A stretch of DNA of 64,000 nt, from assembly GCF_006974125.1 (NCBI RefSeq), contig NZ_CP037858.1, forward strand, positions 3,968,001-4,032,000. Reading direction: 5' to 3'. Position 1 is the first letter of the stretch; the number at the start of each line of letters is the position of its first letter. Source of the stretch: Stenotrophomonas maltophilia (lineage in GTDB: Bacteria > Pseudomonadota > Gammaproteobacteria > Xanthomonadales > Xanthomonadaceae). Both the position numbers and the translations under genes were made by a program. The notes under the pieces were generated by a model. The model was not told the DNA's origin and ran no database searches. It saw only the letters and a program-made list of their open reading frames with translations. Below, piece after piece: positions 16,464 to 25,247 of the stretch.

Positions 16464-16988
16464 ATGACTGAAACAGGAAAGGACACCTTGAACATCCGCC
16501 GCGCCAGCGTCGCCGATGCGCCTGCGGTGCTGGCATTGTTCGATGAGGTGATCGAATGGTTCGTGTCGATCGGCAATCTGCAGCAATGGGGCAGTGAACC
16601 GTGGTCGACGATGCCGCGCCGGATCACCCAGGTGACCGATGCGTGCGCGCTGCCGGGTGCATGGGTGGCGCAGGACCAGCAGGGCGGGGTGCACGCATTC
16701 CTGGCGCTGGGCGAGTCGATGCCCTACGTGCCTGCGCCCATCGGGCCGGAGCTGTATGTGCGGGTACTGGTGGCCTCGCGTGAGGTGCGCGTGCGTGGCA
16801 TTGGCCGCCGCCTGATGGCATTTGCCGACGAGCAGGCACGCGCTGCCGGCCTCGATCATCTGCGCGTGGACTGCTACGGCGGAGGCAGCGGCGACCTGGT
16901 GCGCTTCTATGAGTCCTGCGGCTACACGCGCATCGCGCCGTTCAATGTGGACGGCTGGCCGGGGATGTTGCTGGCGCGAAAGCTCTGA
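16464..16988 (+). CDS. GNAT-family N-acetyltransferase
   Basis: A 174-residue acetyltransferase. The N-terminus reads LNIRRASVADAPAVLALFDE; the acetyl-CoA binding loop is VRVRGIGRRLMAFADEQA (motif A, R-x-x-G-x-G/A), then LRVDCYGGGSGDLVRFYESCGYTRI (motif B). The substrate is unknown. It stands alone, preceded by a REP and a GGAG site. No signal peptide. Confidence 0.88.
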   Translation: MTETGKDTLNIRRASVADAPAVLALFDEVIEWFVSIGNLQQWGSEPWSTMPRRITQVTDACALPGAWVAQDQQGGVHAFLALGESMPYVPAPIGPELYVRVLVASREVRVRGIGRRLMAFADEQARAAGLDHLRVDCYGGGSGDLVRFYESCGYTRIAPFNVDGWPGMLLARKL

Positions 16989-17014
16989 CGTGGTAGCGCG
17001 GCTACCGCTTGAAC

Positions 17015-17854
17015 TCAGCCCGGGCCGTCGGTCGAACGGCTCAGCTGTTCCCACGCGTCGATGCTGCCGGCCATCGACGCCAGCTTCGCCCGCACCAGCT
17101 GCAGTGCATCGCTGCCCAGCAGCAGATGGGTGGGCGGTGCGTCGTTGTCGATGACCTGCAGCATGGCCTGCGCAGCCTTCACTGGATCACCGAGCTGGTG
17201 GCCACTCTTTGCCTCGCGCGCGCTGCGGATGGGATCGAACAATGCGTCGTAGTCATCAATGCTGCGCGGCGCCCGCGCCATCGAGCGGCCTGCCCAGTCG
17301 GTGCGGAATGAGCCCGGTGCGACGGCCGTGACGTGGATACCAAACGGCGCGACTTCCTTGCCAAGCACTTCGCTGATGCCCTCCAGCGCGAACTTGCTGC
17401 CGCAGTACCAGGCGATGCCCGGCATCGTGGTGAAACCGCCCATGGAGGTGATGTTGAGGATATGGCCGCGGCGCCGCGCGCGCATGTGCGGCAGCACCGC
17501 TTTGATCAGCGCGGCCGGAGCGAACACGTTTACTTCGAATTGCTGCCGCAGCTCGGCGAGCGTGGATTCTTCGAGGATGCCTTCGTGGCCGTAGCCAGCG
17601 TTGTTGACCAGCACGTCGATGCTGCCGATGTTGGTTTCGATATCGGCGACGAGTGCATTGATGGCGGCGGTATCGGTTACGTCCAGCAGGCGGCCGAATG
17701 CGCGGCCGGGCGCCAGCGCTTCGAACGCCTGGCGGGCGGTTTCGTTGCGCACGGTGCCGACTACGCGATGGCCGGCCAGCAGGGCCTGCTGGGCAAGGGC
17801 GCGGCCGAAGCCGCTGCTGACACCGGTGATGAGGAGAAGGCGGGAAGAGGTCAT
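17015..17854 (-). CDS. SDR-family oxidoreductase
   Basis: A 279-residue classical short-chain dehydrogenase: LLITGVSSGFGRALAQ cofactor loop, VTDTAA acidic turn, VLVNNAGYGHEG, an ITSMGG serine and YCGSKFALEGISE Tyr/Lys pair. The TVRNE after the second strand suggests NADP preference. The C-terminal extension is typical of the oxidoreductase branch with unknown substrate. It is divergent from an AraC gene 96 bases away, a common regulator-target layout. Confidence 0.87.
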   Translation of the reverse strand: MTSSRLLLITGVSSGFGRALAQQALLAGHRVVGTVRNETARQAFEALAPGRAFGRLLDVTDTAAINALVADIETNIGSIDVLVNNAGYGHEGILEESTLAELRQQFEVNVFAPAALIKAVLPHMRARRRGHILNITSMGGFTTMPGIAWYCGSKFALEGISEVLGKEVAPFGIHVTAVAPGSFRTDWAGRSMARAPRSIDDYDALFDPIRSAREAKSGHQLGDPVKAAQAMLQVIDNDAPPTHLLLGSDALQLVRAKLASMAGSIDAWEQLSRSTDGPG

Positions 17855-17950
17855 GAGGGAGCGTTCGTGGTGGGCAGGGCTTGCACGTTAGTGCTTGAAC
17901 GACCGGGCACACAGGCCTAGGATTCGGCCATTCTTGCCTATTCCTCTGGA

Positions 17951-18907
17951 GTGCCCGTGCCGGTAGTCAACTCCCTGCAACGGCAGGTGCAGGCGCGCAT
18001 GGTCGGCCTGCTGAAGACGCTGGCGGTGGAGGAGGGCTATACGCTCACGCCCCTGCCGGGGGTGCGGTTGCTGCGATCGGACCGGCCACTGGCGCGCACG
18101 CCGGTGTTGTACGACCCCGGCATCGTGATCGTCTGCCAAGGCGTGAAACGGGGTTATCTGGGCGGGCAGGTCTACCAGTACGACGCACAGCACTACCTGG
18201 CAGTGTCGGTGCCGGTACCGTTCACCATGGAAACCGATGCGTCGGCAGAGGTGCCGCTGCTGGCGATCTACCTGCATCTGGATCTGCAGCTGGCGGTGGA
18301 TCTGCTGATCGAACTGGGCGAACAGGCAGGCACCTCGGAGACACCGGCGCAGAGCATGATGTCCAGCCCGATGCAGGCGCCGATGCAGGCCACGGTGCTG
18401 CGCCTGTTGGAGGCGCTGACCGACCCGTTGGAGGCTGCCGTGCTCGGCCCGGCGTTGGTGCGTGAGGTGTACTTCCGCGTGCTGACCGGCGCACAGGGCG
18501 GCGCGATGCGCGAGGCGCTGGCCATGCGCGGGCGCTTCGGCCGCATCGGCCGGGTGCTGAGAACAATCCATGCCGGATATGCCACCGCCCTGGGCGTGGG
18601 GCAACTGGCCACCGAAGCAGGCATGAGCGTGGCGACCTTCCACGACCACTTCCGCGCGATTACCGGCACGTCGCCGATGCAGTACGTGAAGTCGACCCGC
18701 CTGCACCAGGCACGGCTGCTGATGCTGCGGCAGGGGATGACTGCCGAAGCGGCAGCGCTGGCGGTGGGGTATGCCAGCCCGTCCCAGTTCAACCGTGAGT
18801 TCAAGCGCCTGTTCGCGTTGCCGCCGGCGGCCGAGGTGGCGCGGATGCGGCGCAGTTTCTCGCTGCCACCTCCGCCCGCCGATGCGGTGTACGTGTCTTC
18901 GCATTGA
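17951..18907 (+). CDS. AraC-family transcriptional regulator (AraC_N type)
   Basis: A 318-residue regulator. The N-terminal cupin-like AraC_N domain includes LYDPGIVIVCQGVKRGYLGG and HYLAVSVPVPFTMETDAS. The C-terminal double helix-turn-helix includes ATEAGMSVATFHDHFRAITGTSPMQYVKSTRLHQARLLM and YASPSQFNREFKRLF. It starts with GTG; 17951 gives the longest form, while GTG at 17957 has better spacing from the CTGGAG site. Probably controls the divergent SDR gene. Confidence 0.87.
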   Translation: MPVPVVNSLQRQVQARMVGLLKTLAVEEGYTLTPLPGVRLLRSDRPLARTPVLYDPGIVIVCQGVKRGYLGGQVYQYDAQHYLAVSVPVPFTMETDASAEVPLLAIYLHLDLQLAVDLLIELGEQAGTSETPAQSMMSSPMQAPMQATVLRLLEALTDPLEAAVLGPALVREVYFRVLTGAQGGAMREALAMRGRFGRIGRVLRTIHAGYATALGVGQLATEAGMSVATFHDHFRAITGTSPMQYVKSTRLHQARLLMLRQGMTAEAAALAVGYASPSQFNREFKRLFALPPAAEVARMRRSFSLPPPPADAVYVSSH

Positions 18908-18993
18908 GGGGGCATTCGAAGGTCACTTTGCCAGCAAGCCGGCCTGCGGCCGTCTCTACCGGGGCGATGCCCGGCGGGTGCAGCAGAGAGTGG

Positions 18994-19022
18994 TTGACAG
19001 GCGATCTACCTACTAGTAGGTT
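18994..19022 (+). promoter_or_regulatory. tetR promoter with palindromic operator
   Basis: TTGACA at 18994-18999 and a weak TAGGTT -10 at 19017-19022 are spaced 17 bases apart. The perfect palindrome ACCTACTAGTAGGT (19008-19021) lies between and over them, so a bound repressor would block the polymerase. An identical palindrome occurs after the gene at 19672. Confidence 0.8.
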
Positions 19023-19029
19023 AATTGCC

Positions 19030-19617
19030 ATGAAAGAGTCGCTCTCGCCCAAGGCCCAGGAGATCCTGGCCCATGCTCGCTCGCTGCTGGAAGCCGGTGG
19101 TTACAACGGTTTCAGCTATGCCGACGTGTCGGCGCGGGTGAACATCAGCAAGGCCAGCATCCACCACCACTTCCCCAGCAAGGCGGACCTTGTGCGCACG
19201 GTGGTTGAACTGTACCGGGCCGAGGCGCGTGAAGGCCTGGCGCTGCTGGACCGGCAGCTGGGCGACCCGTTGCAGGAACTCAATGCCTATGTGGACTACT
19301 GGTCCAGCTGCATCGCGGGTGGTACGTCCTCGTTCTGCATCTGCGCGATGCTGGCCGCCGAAGCGCCGATGATTCCGGACGAAATTGCCGAGGAAGTGCG
19401 CGGCCATTTCGAGGACCTGAGCGGCTGGCTGGCGGTGACTCTGGAGAAGGGCGCTGCCATGGGCCAGCTGCAGTTGCAGGCCTCGGCGGCCGATGAGGCC
19501 AAGGCGTTCATGTCCTCGGTGCATGGCGCCATGCTGGCTGCGCGCGGTTTCGGTGATGCGGCCACGTTCGCGACGCTGGCCCGGCTGGCCATCGCGCGGG
19601 TGAGCGCAGCCGCCTGA
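19030..19617 (+). CDS. TetR-family transcriptional regulator
   Basis: A 195-residue repressor: AQEILAHARSLLEAGGYNGFSYADVSARVNISKASIHHHFPSKADLVRTVV is the TetR helix-turn-helix. The C-terminal half is the ligand and dimer domain, with a FCICAMLAAEAPMIPDEI segment seen in YcdC/AcuR-like members. The ATG sits eight bases after its own operator. It should repress itself and the membrane protein gene downstream, which carries the same operator. A terminator at 19631 separates the two. Confidence 0.92.
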   Translation: MKESLSPKAQEILAHARSLLEAGGYNGFSYADVSARVNISKASIHHHFPSKADLVRTVVELYRAEAREGLALLDRQLGDPLQELNAYVDYWSSCIAGGTSSFCICAMLAAEAPMIPDEIAEEVRGHFEDLSGWLAVTLEKGAAMGQLQLQASAADEAKAFMSSVHGAMLAARGFGDAATFATLARLAIARVSAAA

Positions 19618-19630
19618 CGTTTGTGTGATG

Positions 19631-19658
19631 GGCCTGCGGATACGCGGGCCTTCTTTTT
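19631..19658 (+). terminator. Intrinsic terminator after tetR
   Basis: GGCCTGCG-GATA-CGCGGGCC stem-loop with one G-U pair, followed by TTCTTTTT. Confidence 0.8.
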
Positions 19659-19671
19659 AGCCTATTAACCT

Positions 19672-19685
19672 ACCTACTAGTAGGT
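19672..19685 (+). promoter_or_regulatory. Second TetR operator, upstream of membrane protein gene
   Basis: ACCTACTAGTAGGT, identical to the palindrome in the tetR promoter, 24 bases before the start of the next gene. It implies direct control of that gene by the TetR protein. Confidence 0.8.
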
Positions 19686-19708
19686 TCAACTCATCAGCGG
19701 AGATACCG

Positions 19709-20203
19709 ATGGCACATCCCCTTACCCTTCCCGGAGCGATCCATACCGCTATCAGCCTGGTGCCGATCCTGGCCGGCCTGTATGGCTTCATCCGCCACCG
19801 GGCGATCGATCCCGGCACGCGTTCGGGCAGGATCTATCTGGTTGGCCTGGTGCTATCGGTGGCGACCTCGTTCACCGTGTCCAGCACCGGTGGGCTCAAT
19901 CCCGGCCATGCCTTCGGCGTGATCGTGCTGCTGGTGGCGTTCGGCGGTGTTCTGGCTTTGCGACTGCGTTTCCTCGGACGGCTGGCGGCCTACCTGTCGA
20001 CCTTTGCGCTGTCTTTCAGCTTCCTGCTGTCGCTGGTGCCCGGCGTGAATGAAACGCTGACGCGGTTGCCGGTGGCACACCCGCTGGCGGCGGCGCCGAT
20101 GGCACCGGTGGTGTTGCAGACCTTGCTCGGCTGCCTGGTAGTGTTCGTGATCGGGTTTGCCGGGCAGTGCTGGCGGATCCATCGGCGCACCACCCCGTTG
20201 TGA
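19709..20203 (+). CDS. Four-helix integral membrane protein, TetR-controlled
   Basis: A 164-residue protein with four hydrophobic helices (about 10-28, 41-60, 68-88, 93-112, with a further one near 132-152). No family is recognised with confidence. The sequence has the conserved-looking HTAISLVPILAGLYGFIRHR start and a TSFTVSSTGGLNPGHAFG loop. The upstream palindrome matches the TetR operator, so expression should respond to the TetR ligand. A role in small-molecule stress response is inference. Confidence 0.75.
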   Translation: MAHPLTLPGAIHTAISLVPILAGLYGFIRHRAIDPGTRSGRIYLVGLVLSVATSFTVSSTGGLNPGHAFGVIVLLVAFGGVLALRLRFLGRLAAYLSTFALSFSFLLSLVPGVNETLTRLPVAHPLAAAPMAPVVLQTLLGCLVVFVIGFAGQCWRIHRRTTPL

Positions 20204-20237
20204 GCGACGCAGGCCCGCAGCACGACGTACTGCAGAA

Positions 20238-21239
20238 TCAGCAGCCCACCAGCCGATCCGCGCCAATACCGCCGCGATGCTGGCTGCGGTACTCGGTAGG
20301 GCTCGCATCGACCTGACCACGGAAGTGCCGACGGAAGGATTCCTGCGAACCAAAGCCGGCCTGCTCGGCGATCCACTGCAGCGGCCGGTCGGTGGTTTCC
20401 AGCAGCTCACGCGCGAAAGCTACGCGCTCACGGATCAGCCAGTCGATCGGCGACAGGCCGGTGGCTTCCAGGAACTGCCGCTGCAGGGTGCGCTGGCTGA
20501 GCGCGGCCTGCTCGGCGAGGCTGCCAAGTGAGTGTGGCTCGCGCAGATTGCGGCGCATCCATTCCATCAGCTTTGCCAACCGCGTGGGCTCGCCGTTGGG
20601 TATGGCCCGGCTGACACGCTGGCTGCGTTCGGCATCACGCCACGGCGCCAGCACCAGCCGTTCGGCTACAAGGTTGGCCACGCGCGCGCCGTAGTCCTTG
20701 CGCACCATGTGCAGCATCATGTCCATGCCGGTGGCCGAGCCGGCCGAGGTGATGATGCTGCCGGTATCTACGTAGAGCACATCCTCGCGCACATCGATGC
20801 GCGGGAAGTCGCGCGCCAGCGCTTCAGTGAGGCGCCAGTGGGTGGTGGCCTGGCGGCCATCGAGCAGCCCTGCCCATGCCAGCACGAACGCACCGGAGCA
20901 GATCGAGGCGATGCGCGCGCCGCGTGCGTGGGCACGGATGAGTGCATCAAGCAGCGCCTGTGGCGGACGCTCGCTGGGTTCGCGCCAACCGGGGATGACG
21001 ATGACGTTGGCATCATCGACGCTGCTGAGATCGTAGGGGAGTTGGACCTGCGTTCCACCGAGCATGCGCAGCGCACCCGGTTCACCCGCGCACAGCTGGG
21101 TGCGGTACCAGGCGACGCCGAGTTCCGGCCGCACCGGTGCGAACAGGCCTACCGCGCAGCCGAATTCGAACAGCCCCTGGCCGTGGCAGGCCACGATGGC
21201 AACGAGTGGCGCGGTGGGATCGGCAGGTGGGCTGGGCAT
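20238..21239 (-). CDS. GlxA/FtrA-type AraC regulator with DJ-1/PfpI domain
   Basis: A 333-residue regulator. The N-terminal DJ-1/PfpI-like domain has VAIVACHGQGLFEFGCAVGLF, VIVIPGWREPSERPP and the elbow IASICSGAFVLAWAGLLDG. The C-terminal AraC domain has SLGSLAEQAALSQRTLQRQFLEATGLSP and IAEQAGFGSQESFRRHFRGQV. This architecture is that of FtrA/GlxA transcriptional activators. It is transcribed toward the TetR cluster; no obvious partner lies next to it, so the target is unknown. Confidence 0.9.
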   Translation of the reverse strand: MPSPPADPTAPLVAIVACHGQGLFEFGCAVGLFAPVRPELGVAWYRTQLCAGEPGALRMLGGTQVQLPYDLSSVDDANVIVIPGWREPSERPPQALLDALIRAHARGARIASICSGAFVLAWAGLLDGRQATTHWRLTEALARDFPRIDVREDVLYVDTGSIITSAGSATGMDMMLHMVRKDYGARVANLVAERLVLAPWRDAERSQRVSRAIPNGEPTRLAKLMEWMRRNLREPHSLGSLAEQAALSQRTLQRQFLEATGLSPIDWLIRERVAFARELLETTDRPLQWIAEQAGFGSQESFRRHFRGQVDASPTEYRSQHRGGIGADRLVGC

Positions 21240-21319
21240 GGCTTGATGCTACGGGTGGCGGTGCGCGGCGCTGAGTGGTGCGCGGGCATGAGGTGATGCC
21301 GGGCGGGCATATGGAAACC

Positions 21320-21359
21320 GGGGTCGGAGCCCTTTTCCTTTGAAAAGGGATCCGACCCC
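21320..21359. repeat. GGTCGGA-type REP palindrome
   Basis: GGGGTCGGAGCCCTTTTCC pairs with AAAAGGGATCCGACCCC around a short TTTG loop. A shorter member of the same family overlaps a gene at 53627. It lies between the GlxA-type gene and the TonB receptor gene. Confidence 0.75.
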
Positions 21360-21503
21360 CATGCGTGTGGGCCACCTAACGTCATTACCAGCGGTCATGT
21401 GGGTGGCCGGATATGACGGTTGGGTGACGTGATCCCGCCTGTCGCACCAGGTGAACAGGCCCTTGAATGGAAGCGTGTTTCCGGCCCACTCCCACGAGCC
21501 CCC

Positions 21504-24080
21504 ATGCCTGCCGCCCACGCCCCTGTCCTGAGTACTCTCGCCGTCCTGATCCCGGCTGTCCTCGCCGCCTCGCCCAGCCATGCGGCTGAAGCCAATGCAG
21601 ATCCTGCTGCCACCGCCGCGACGGCCAACGTGGCAGCGTCCACGTTGGATGCCGTGGTGGTCACCGGCTCACGCACCAGCACGCGCACGGTGAAGAACAG
21701 TTCCACACCGATCGATGTGATTTCCGCAGAGGACCTTGCTGCGACCGGCCAGGGCAACCTGCTGGAAGCGCTGCAGCGCAGCCTGCCGTCGCTGAGCCAG
21801 ATTGGCGGCTACCAGAGCGACCAGGAAAGCCTGATCCGCGGCTACCAGCTGCGCAACCTGTCACCGGGTTACACGCTGGTGCTGGTGAACGGAAAGCGCC
21901 GCAATGCCAGTGCCTACGTGAGCGGGGCCAACGGTGGTGGCTTTCCGGGGCACGCCTGGGCTGACCTCGCGCTGATTCCAGTGTCGGCCATCGACCATGT
22001 GGAAGTGCTGCGCGATGGCGCTTCGGCCATCTATGGCTCGGATGCGATCACCGGCGTGGTCAACGTGATCCTGAAATCGCAGGCACACGGTGGCGATGTG
22101 TCGGTGGAAAGCGGGCAGAGCACCGACGGCGATGGCTCGCGCACCAGCGTGCGCGCCAACGTGGGCCTGCCGTGGGGCCAGGATGGCTTCGTCAACCTGG
22201 CCGGCGAGACCACGCGGCAGCACCACGCGATCCGTACCCGCCGCTACATCGATGGCTATCTGAGCTATCCGGCGGTGGATGCCAACGGCAATCGGGTGGC
22301 GTTGCGGCCAAACAACCGGCTGCCGGCCGGCGCCTCGCCCAACCCGGCAGAAGCCAGTCGCAATGCCGAGGCCAACACGATTCTCAGTTCCCCGTCGTAT
22401 GCGCTGAAGGCGTTTGCGGTGAACGTGGGCCATGGCCTGGGCGACAGCGCGCAGTTCTACGCCAATGCCACGGCCAGTGACCGTACCGCGCAGGCGATCC
22501 AGAACTTCCGCCTGCCGGCGACCATCTTCACCACCTACAAGGCGCCCGGTGTTCTGAGCGTGTTTCCCGATGGCTTCCTGCCGGTGCTGGAAACCAAGGA
22601 GAAGCAGTACACCGGCACTGCCGGTGTGAAAGGCCAGATCGCGGGCTGGGACTACGACGCCAGCCTGACCGGCAACCGCAGCACGGTACGTACCTATACC
22701 CGCAACTCGGTGAACTACTCGTTGCCGTACCCCGGCTCGCCCACGGATTTCTATGACGGCAAGCTGGACTACCAGCAGGGCATCGCCAACCTGGACCTGC
22801 GACGTGGCTTCGAGGTGGCGGCATTTGCTTCGCCGCTGGAAGTGAGCGCAGGCGCCGAATACCAGCATGAACAGTATGAGCGTGGGGCGGGGCAGTGGGA
22901 GTCGTACACCGGCTTTGGTGCTGCGGCCTTCGTCGGCTATTCCACTGCGGACGCGGTGAAGGCTACCCGCAACAGCAAGGCGGTGTACGTGGGTGCGGCC
23001 ACCAACATCACCTCGCGCTGGTATCTGGATGCGGCCGCGCGCTGGGAAGACCATTCCGACTTCGGCAGTGTCTCCACCGGCCGCCTGACCACGCGCTTCG
23101 ACTTCACCGATGCGCTGGGCGTGCGCGCCACGGTCAGCAACGGCTTCCACGCGCCCAGCCTGGGTGCGCAGTTCTACCAGGCCACTGGCAGCTGCCCGTG
23201 CGGCACCACGCTGGTGGCGCAGGTGTCTTCGCCGGCGGCGATCGCGCTGGGTGCCACGCCGCTGAAGCCGGAAAAGGCCACCAACTACAGCCTGGGCGTG
23301 ACCTGGGACCCGAGCCCGGCGTTCCATCTGGCAGTGGATGCCTACCAGATCGACATCCGCGGCCAGCTGGGCCAGTCCAGCCAGATCGGCTACAACGCGC
23401 AGGATCCGGCGCGCGTCACCGACAACAGCGGCACGGTGCTGAGCGCGGCGCAGAAGAGCACCATCGATACGCTGCTGGGTACGGCCGGCATCAGCATCCT
23501 GCCGGGTGATGCCTTCTATGCCAGCTATTTCACCAACGTGGGCAACACCCGCACGCGCGGTGTCGAACTGACCCTGGAGGCGAGCCAGGAAACGTCGTGG
23601 GGCAAGCTGCGCTGGAGCTATGCGGCCAACGTCGGCCGTACCACCATCCAGAAGGTGAGCGACATTCCGGGGGCGCTGCAGGGGCTGCCGAACATCAACC
23701 TGCTGACCAAGTCCAGCGAGTACGCGCTGCGCTTCCGCACGCCCAGCTACACCCAGGTGGCCGGGCTGGGCTGGCAGAACGGACGCTGGCGCTCGAACCT
23801 GGACTTCACCTACTACGGCCCGATCAGGCGCCTGAACAACGGCGTGGAATACAAGCAGCCGCCGGTGCTGGTGACCAACCTGTCCGGTGGCGTGGAACTG
23901 GGTGCGGGCTGGAGCGCGGCGCTGGGCATCAACAACGTGTTCGACAAGCGCACCCGCAAGGTGCCCGAGTACGCGCGCAGTGCCACCGATGTGGCCAGCA
24001 TCGAGACGACGTGGGATAGCGGCGATGTGTTGAGCAACGTCGGTGCGTACTGGTACGGGCGGGTCAGTTACCGGTTCTGA
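21504..24080 (+). CDS. TonB-dependent outer-membrane receptor
   Basis: An 858-residue receptor. A signal peptide (about 1-25, ending PSHA) is followed by a TonB box-like LDAVVVTGSR, then the plug domain (TPIDVISAEDLAATGQGNLLEALQRSLPS, LVNGKRRN, VEVLRDGASAIYGSDAITGVVNVILK) and a long beta-barrel ending in a C-terminal aromatic (YRF). The start at 21504 was chosen because the signal peptide begins there. It is the first gene of the same-strand cluster that runs to 32096, so it probably imports the organosulfur substrate of that cluster across the outer membrane. Confidence 0.92.
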   Translation: MPAAHAPVLSTLAVLIPAVLAASPSHAAEANADPAATAATANVAASTLDAVVVTGSRTSTRTVKNSSTPIDVISAEDLAATGQGNLLEALQRSLPSLSQIGGYQSDQESLIRGYQLRNLSPGYTLVLVNGKRRNASAYVSGANGGGFPGHAWADLALIPVSAIDHVEVLRDGASAIYGSDAITGVVNVILKSQAHGGDVSVESGQSTDGDGSRTSVRANVGLPWGQDGFVNLAGETTRQHHAIRTRRYIDGYLSYPAVDANGNRVALRPNNRLPAGASPNPAEASRNAEANTILSSPSYALKAFAVNVGHGLGDSAQFYANATASDRTAQAIQNFRLPATIFTTYKAPGVLSVFPDGFLPVLETKEKQYTGTAGVKGQIAGWDYDASLTGNRSTVRTYTRNSVNYSLPYPGSPTDFYDGKLDYQQGIANLDLRRGFEVAAFASPLEVSAGAEYQHEQYERGAGQWESYTGFGAAAFVGYSTADAVKATRNSKAVYVGAATNITSRWYLDAAARWEDHSDFGSVSTGRLTTRFDFTDALGVRATVSNGFHAPSLGAQFYQATGSCPCGTTLVAQVSSPAAIALGATPLKPEKATNYSLGVTWDPSPAFHLAVDAYQIDIRGQLGQSSQIGYNAQDPARVTDNSGTVLSAAQKSTIDTLLGTAGISILPGDAFYASYFTNVGNTRTRGVELTLEASQETSWGKLRWSYAANVGRTTIQKVSDIPGALQGLPNINLLTKSSEYALRFRTPSYTQVAGLGWQNGRWRSNLDFTYYGPIRRLNNGVEYKQPPVLVTNLSGGVELGAGWSAALGINNVFDKRTRKVPEYARSATDVASIETTWDSGDVLSNVGAYWYGRVSYRF

Positions 24081-24132
24081 GGTTCACGCCAAAGACGGCC
24101 GGACGTAGTTCGGCATCATCGAGGAGCAGTTC

Positions 24133-24714
24133 ATGTCTTCTGCATTGAAGGTGGTTGCAGTGGTGGGGTCGCCGACCAGTTCGGCGACATCGCGCACGTT
24201 GCTGCTGGTGCGGCACCTGCTGGCGTCGTTGCAGCAGCGGGTGCATGCCAGCGTGGAGCTGGTGGAGCTGGCGCCGATCGCGCGCTCGCTGGGCCAGTCA
24301 TTGTCGCGCGGTGAGGTGGAACCGGCGGTGGAACAGGCGCTGCAGACCATCGAGGCCGCCGAACTGCTGGTGGTGGCCGCGCCGGTGCATCGCGGTTCGT
24401 ATCCGGGGCTGTTCAAGCACCTGGTCGATTTCATCGAGCTGGAGGCGCTGGTGGATACACCGGTGCTGCTGGCGGCGACCGGTGGCAGCGAGCGCCATGC
24501 GCTGGTGATCGACCACCAGCTGCGGCCGTTGTTCAGTTTCCTGCAGGCGCACACGCTGCCGATCGGCGTGTATGCCACGCCGGCCGACTTCGATGGCGAG
24601 CACATCAACAGTGCAGCGTTGCAGGCCCGCATCGCGCTGGCGACCGAGCGTGCGGCCGGGCATCTGGCTACGCAGGCGCTGGCGGTAGCGGCGCCGCTGC
24701 GACGCATCGCCTGA
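24133..24714 (+). CDS. NADPH-dependent FMN reductase (MsuE-like)
   Basis: A 193-residue flavodoxin-fold protein: VVAVVGSPTSSATSRTLLLVRHLL at the N-terminus, the phosphate-binding loop of this family, then LLVVAAPVHRGSYPGLFKHLVDFI (substrate-side loop) and PVLLAATGGSERHALVIDHQLRPLFSFLQAHTLPIGVYA. MsuE-type reductases supply reduced FMN to two-component monooxygenases. Two such monooxygenases follow in the same cluster, which fixes the likely role. Confidence 0.9.
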   Translation: MSSALKVVAVVGSPTSSATSRTLLLVRHLLASLQQRVHASVELVELAPIARSLGQSLSRGEVEPAVEQALQTIEAAELLVVAAPVHRGSYPGLFKHLVDFIELEALVDTPVLLAATGGSERHALVIDHQLRPLFSFLQAHTLPIGVYATPADFDGEHINSAALQARIALATERAAGHLATQALAVAAPLRRIA

Positions 24715-24870
24715 TGCCATAACCGGCGGCGCTTTGCATATGGCCAAGGCGCATCTGCGTGGCCGGATCTGACCGCCGATTGTCGCCTGGCAGCGCTATG
24801 GCAGCCGCTGGCATCTCTAGCATCGATATCGAAGCGGCATCGCATTGCCGGCACAGATGAGGACCACCCA

Positions 24871-25233
24871 GTGACGCTCGACGCAGCAAGCAAACCCATC
24901 CTGTTCCTGCTCGACCGCGAGTTCGAGGACGGCCAGATTCCCGGCCAGCGCTTCTTCTGCCGGCACAGCCTGTTGCTGGAAGGTGCGCTGTCGAGCATCG
25001 ACGGCCTCGACGCGCAGCTGGATGTACGCCGCATCGGTTTCGCGCGGCCGCGCCGCGAGGTGATCGCCGAGATCGGCGAGCAGGACCAGTCGCTGCCGAA
25101 GCTGGTGCTGCCGCAGGGCGTGCGCAGCGACCTGGCCAGCGGCGCGCATCAGGACCGCCAGTACATCTCCGGTGCCGAGCCGATCCTGGCCGCACTGAAC
25201 GGGTTGCTCGGCATTCCCGTGGCCCACCCCTGA
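24871..25233 (+). CDS. DUF3088 protein, thioredoxin-fold-like
   Basis: A 120-residue protein of the DUF3088 family: PILFLLDREFEDGQIPGQRFFCRHSLLLEGAL, DVRRIGFARPRREVIAEIGEQDQSLPKLVL. The overall pattern (strand, CxxS at the start of a helix, a strand with a cis-Pro-like SLP) resembles a monothiol glutaredoxin fold. GTG start, with GAGGA upstream. The gene sits between the FMN reductase and the luciferase-family monooxygenases. In the equivalent Bacillus cluster a small glutaredoxin-like protein (CmoI) occupies this place, so DUF3088 may be its counterpart; that is inference. Confidence 0.82.
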   Translation: MTLDAASKPILFLLDREFEDGQIPGQRFFCRHSLLLEGALSSIDGLDAQLDVRRIGFARPRREVIAEIGEQDQSLPKLVLPQGVRSDLASGAHQDRQYISGAEPILAALNGLLGIPVAHP

Positions 25234-25247
25234 GCGAGGACGCGACC

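Noticed and set aside
16992..17006. GGTAGC-GCG-GCTACC as a further REP.
   Set aside because: It is too short, and lacks the extended arms of the SMAG units seen elsewhere.
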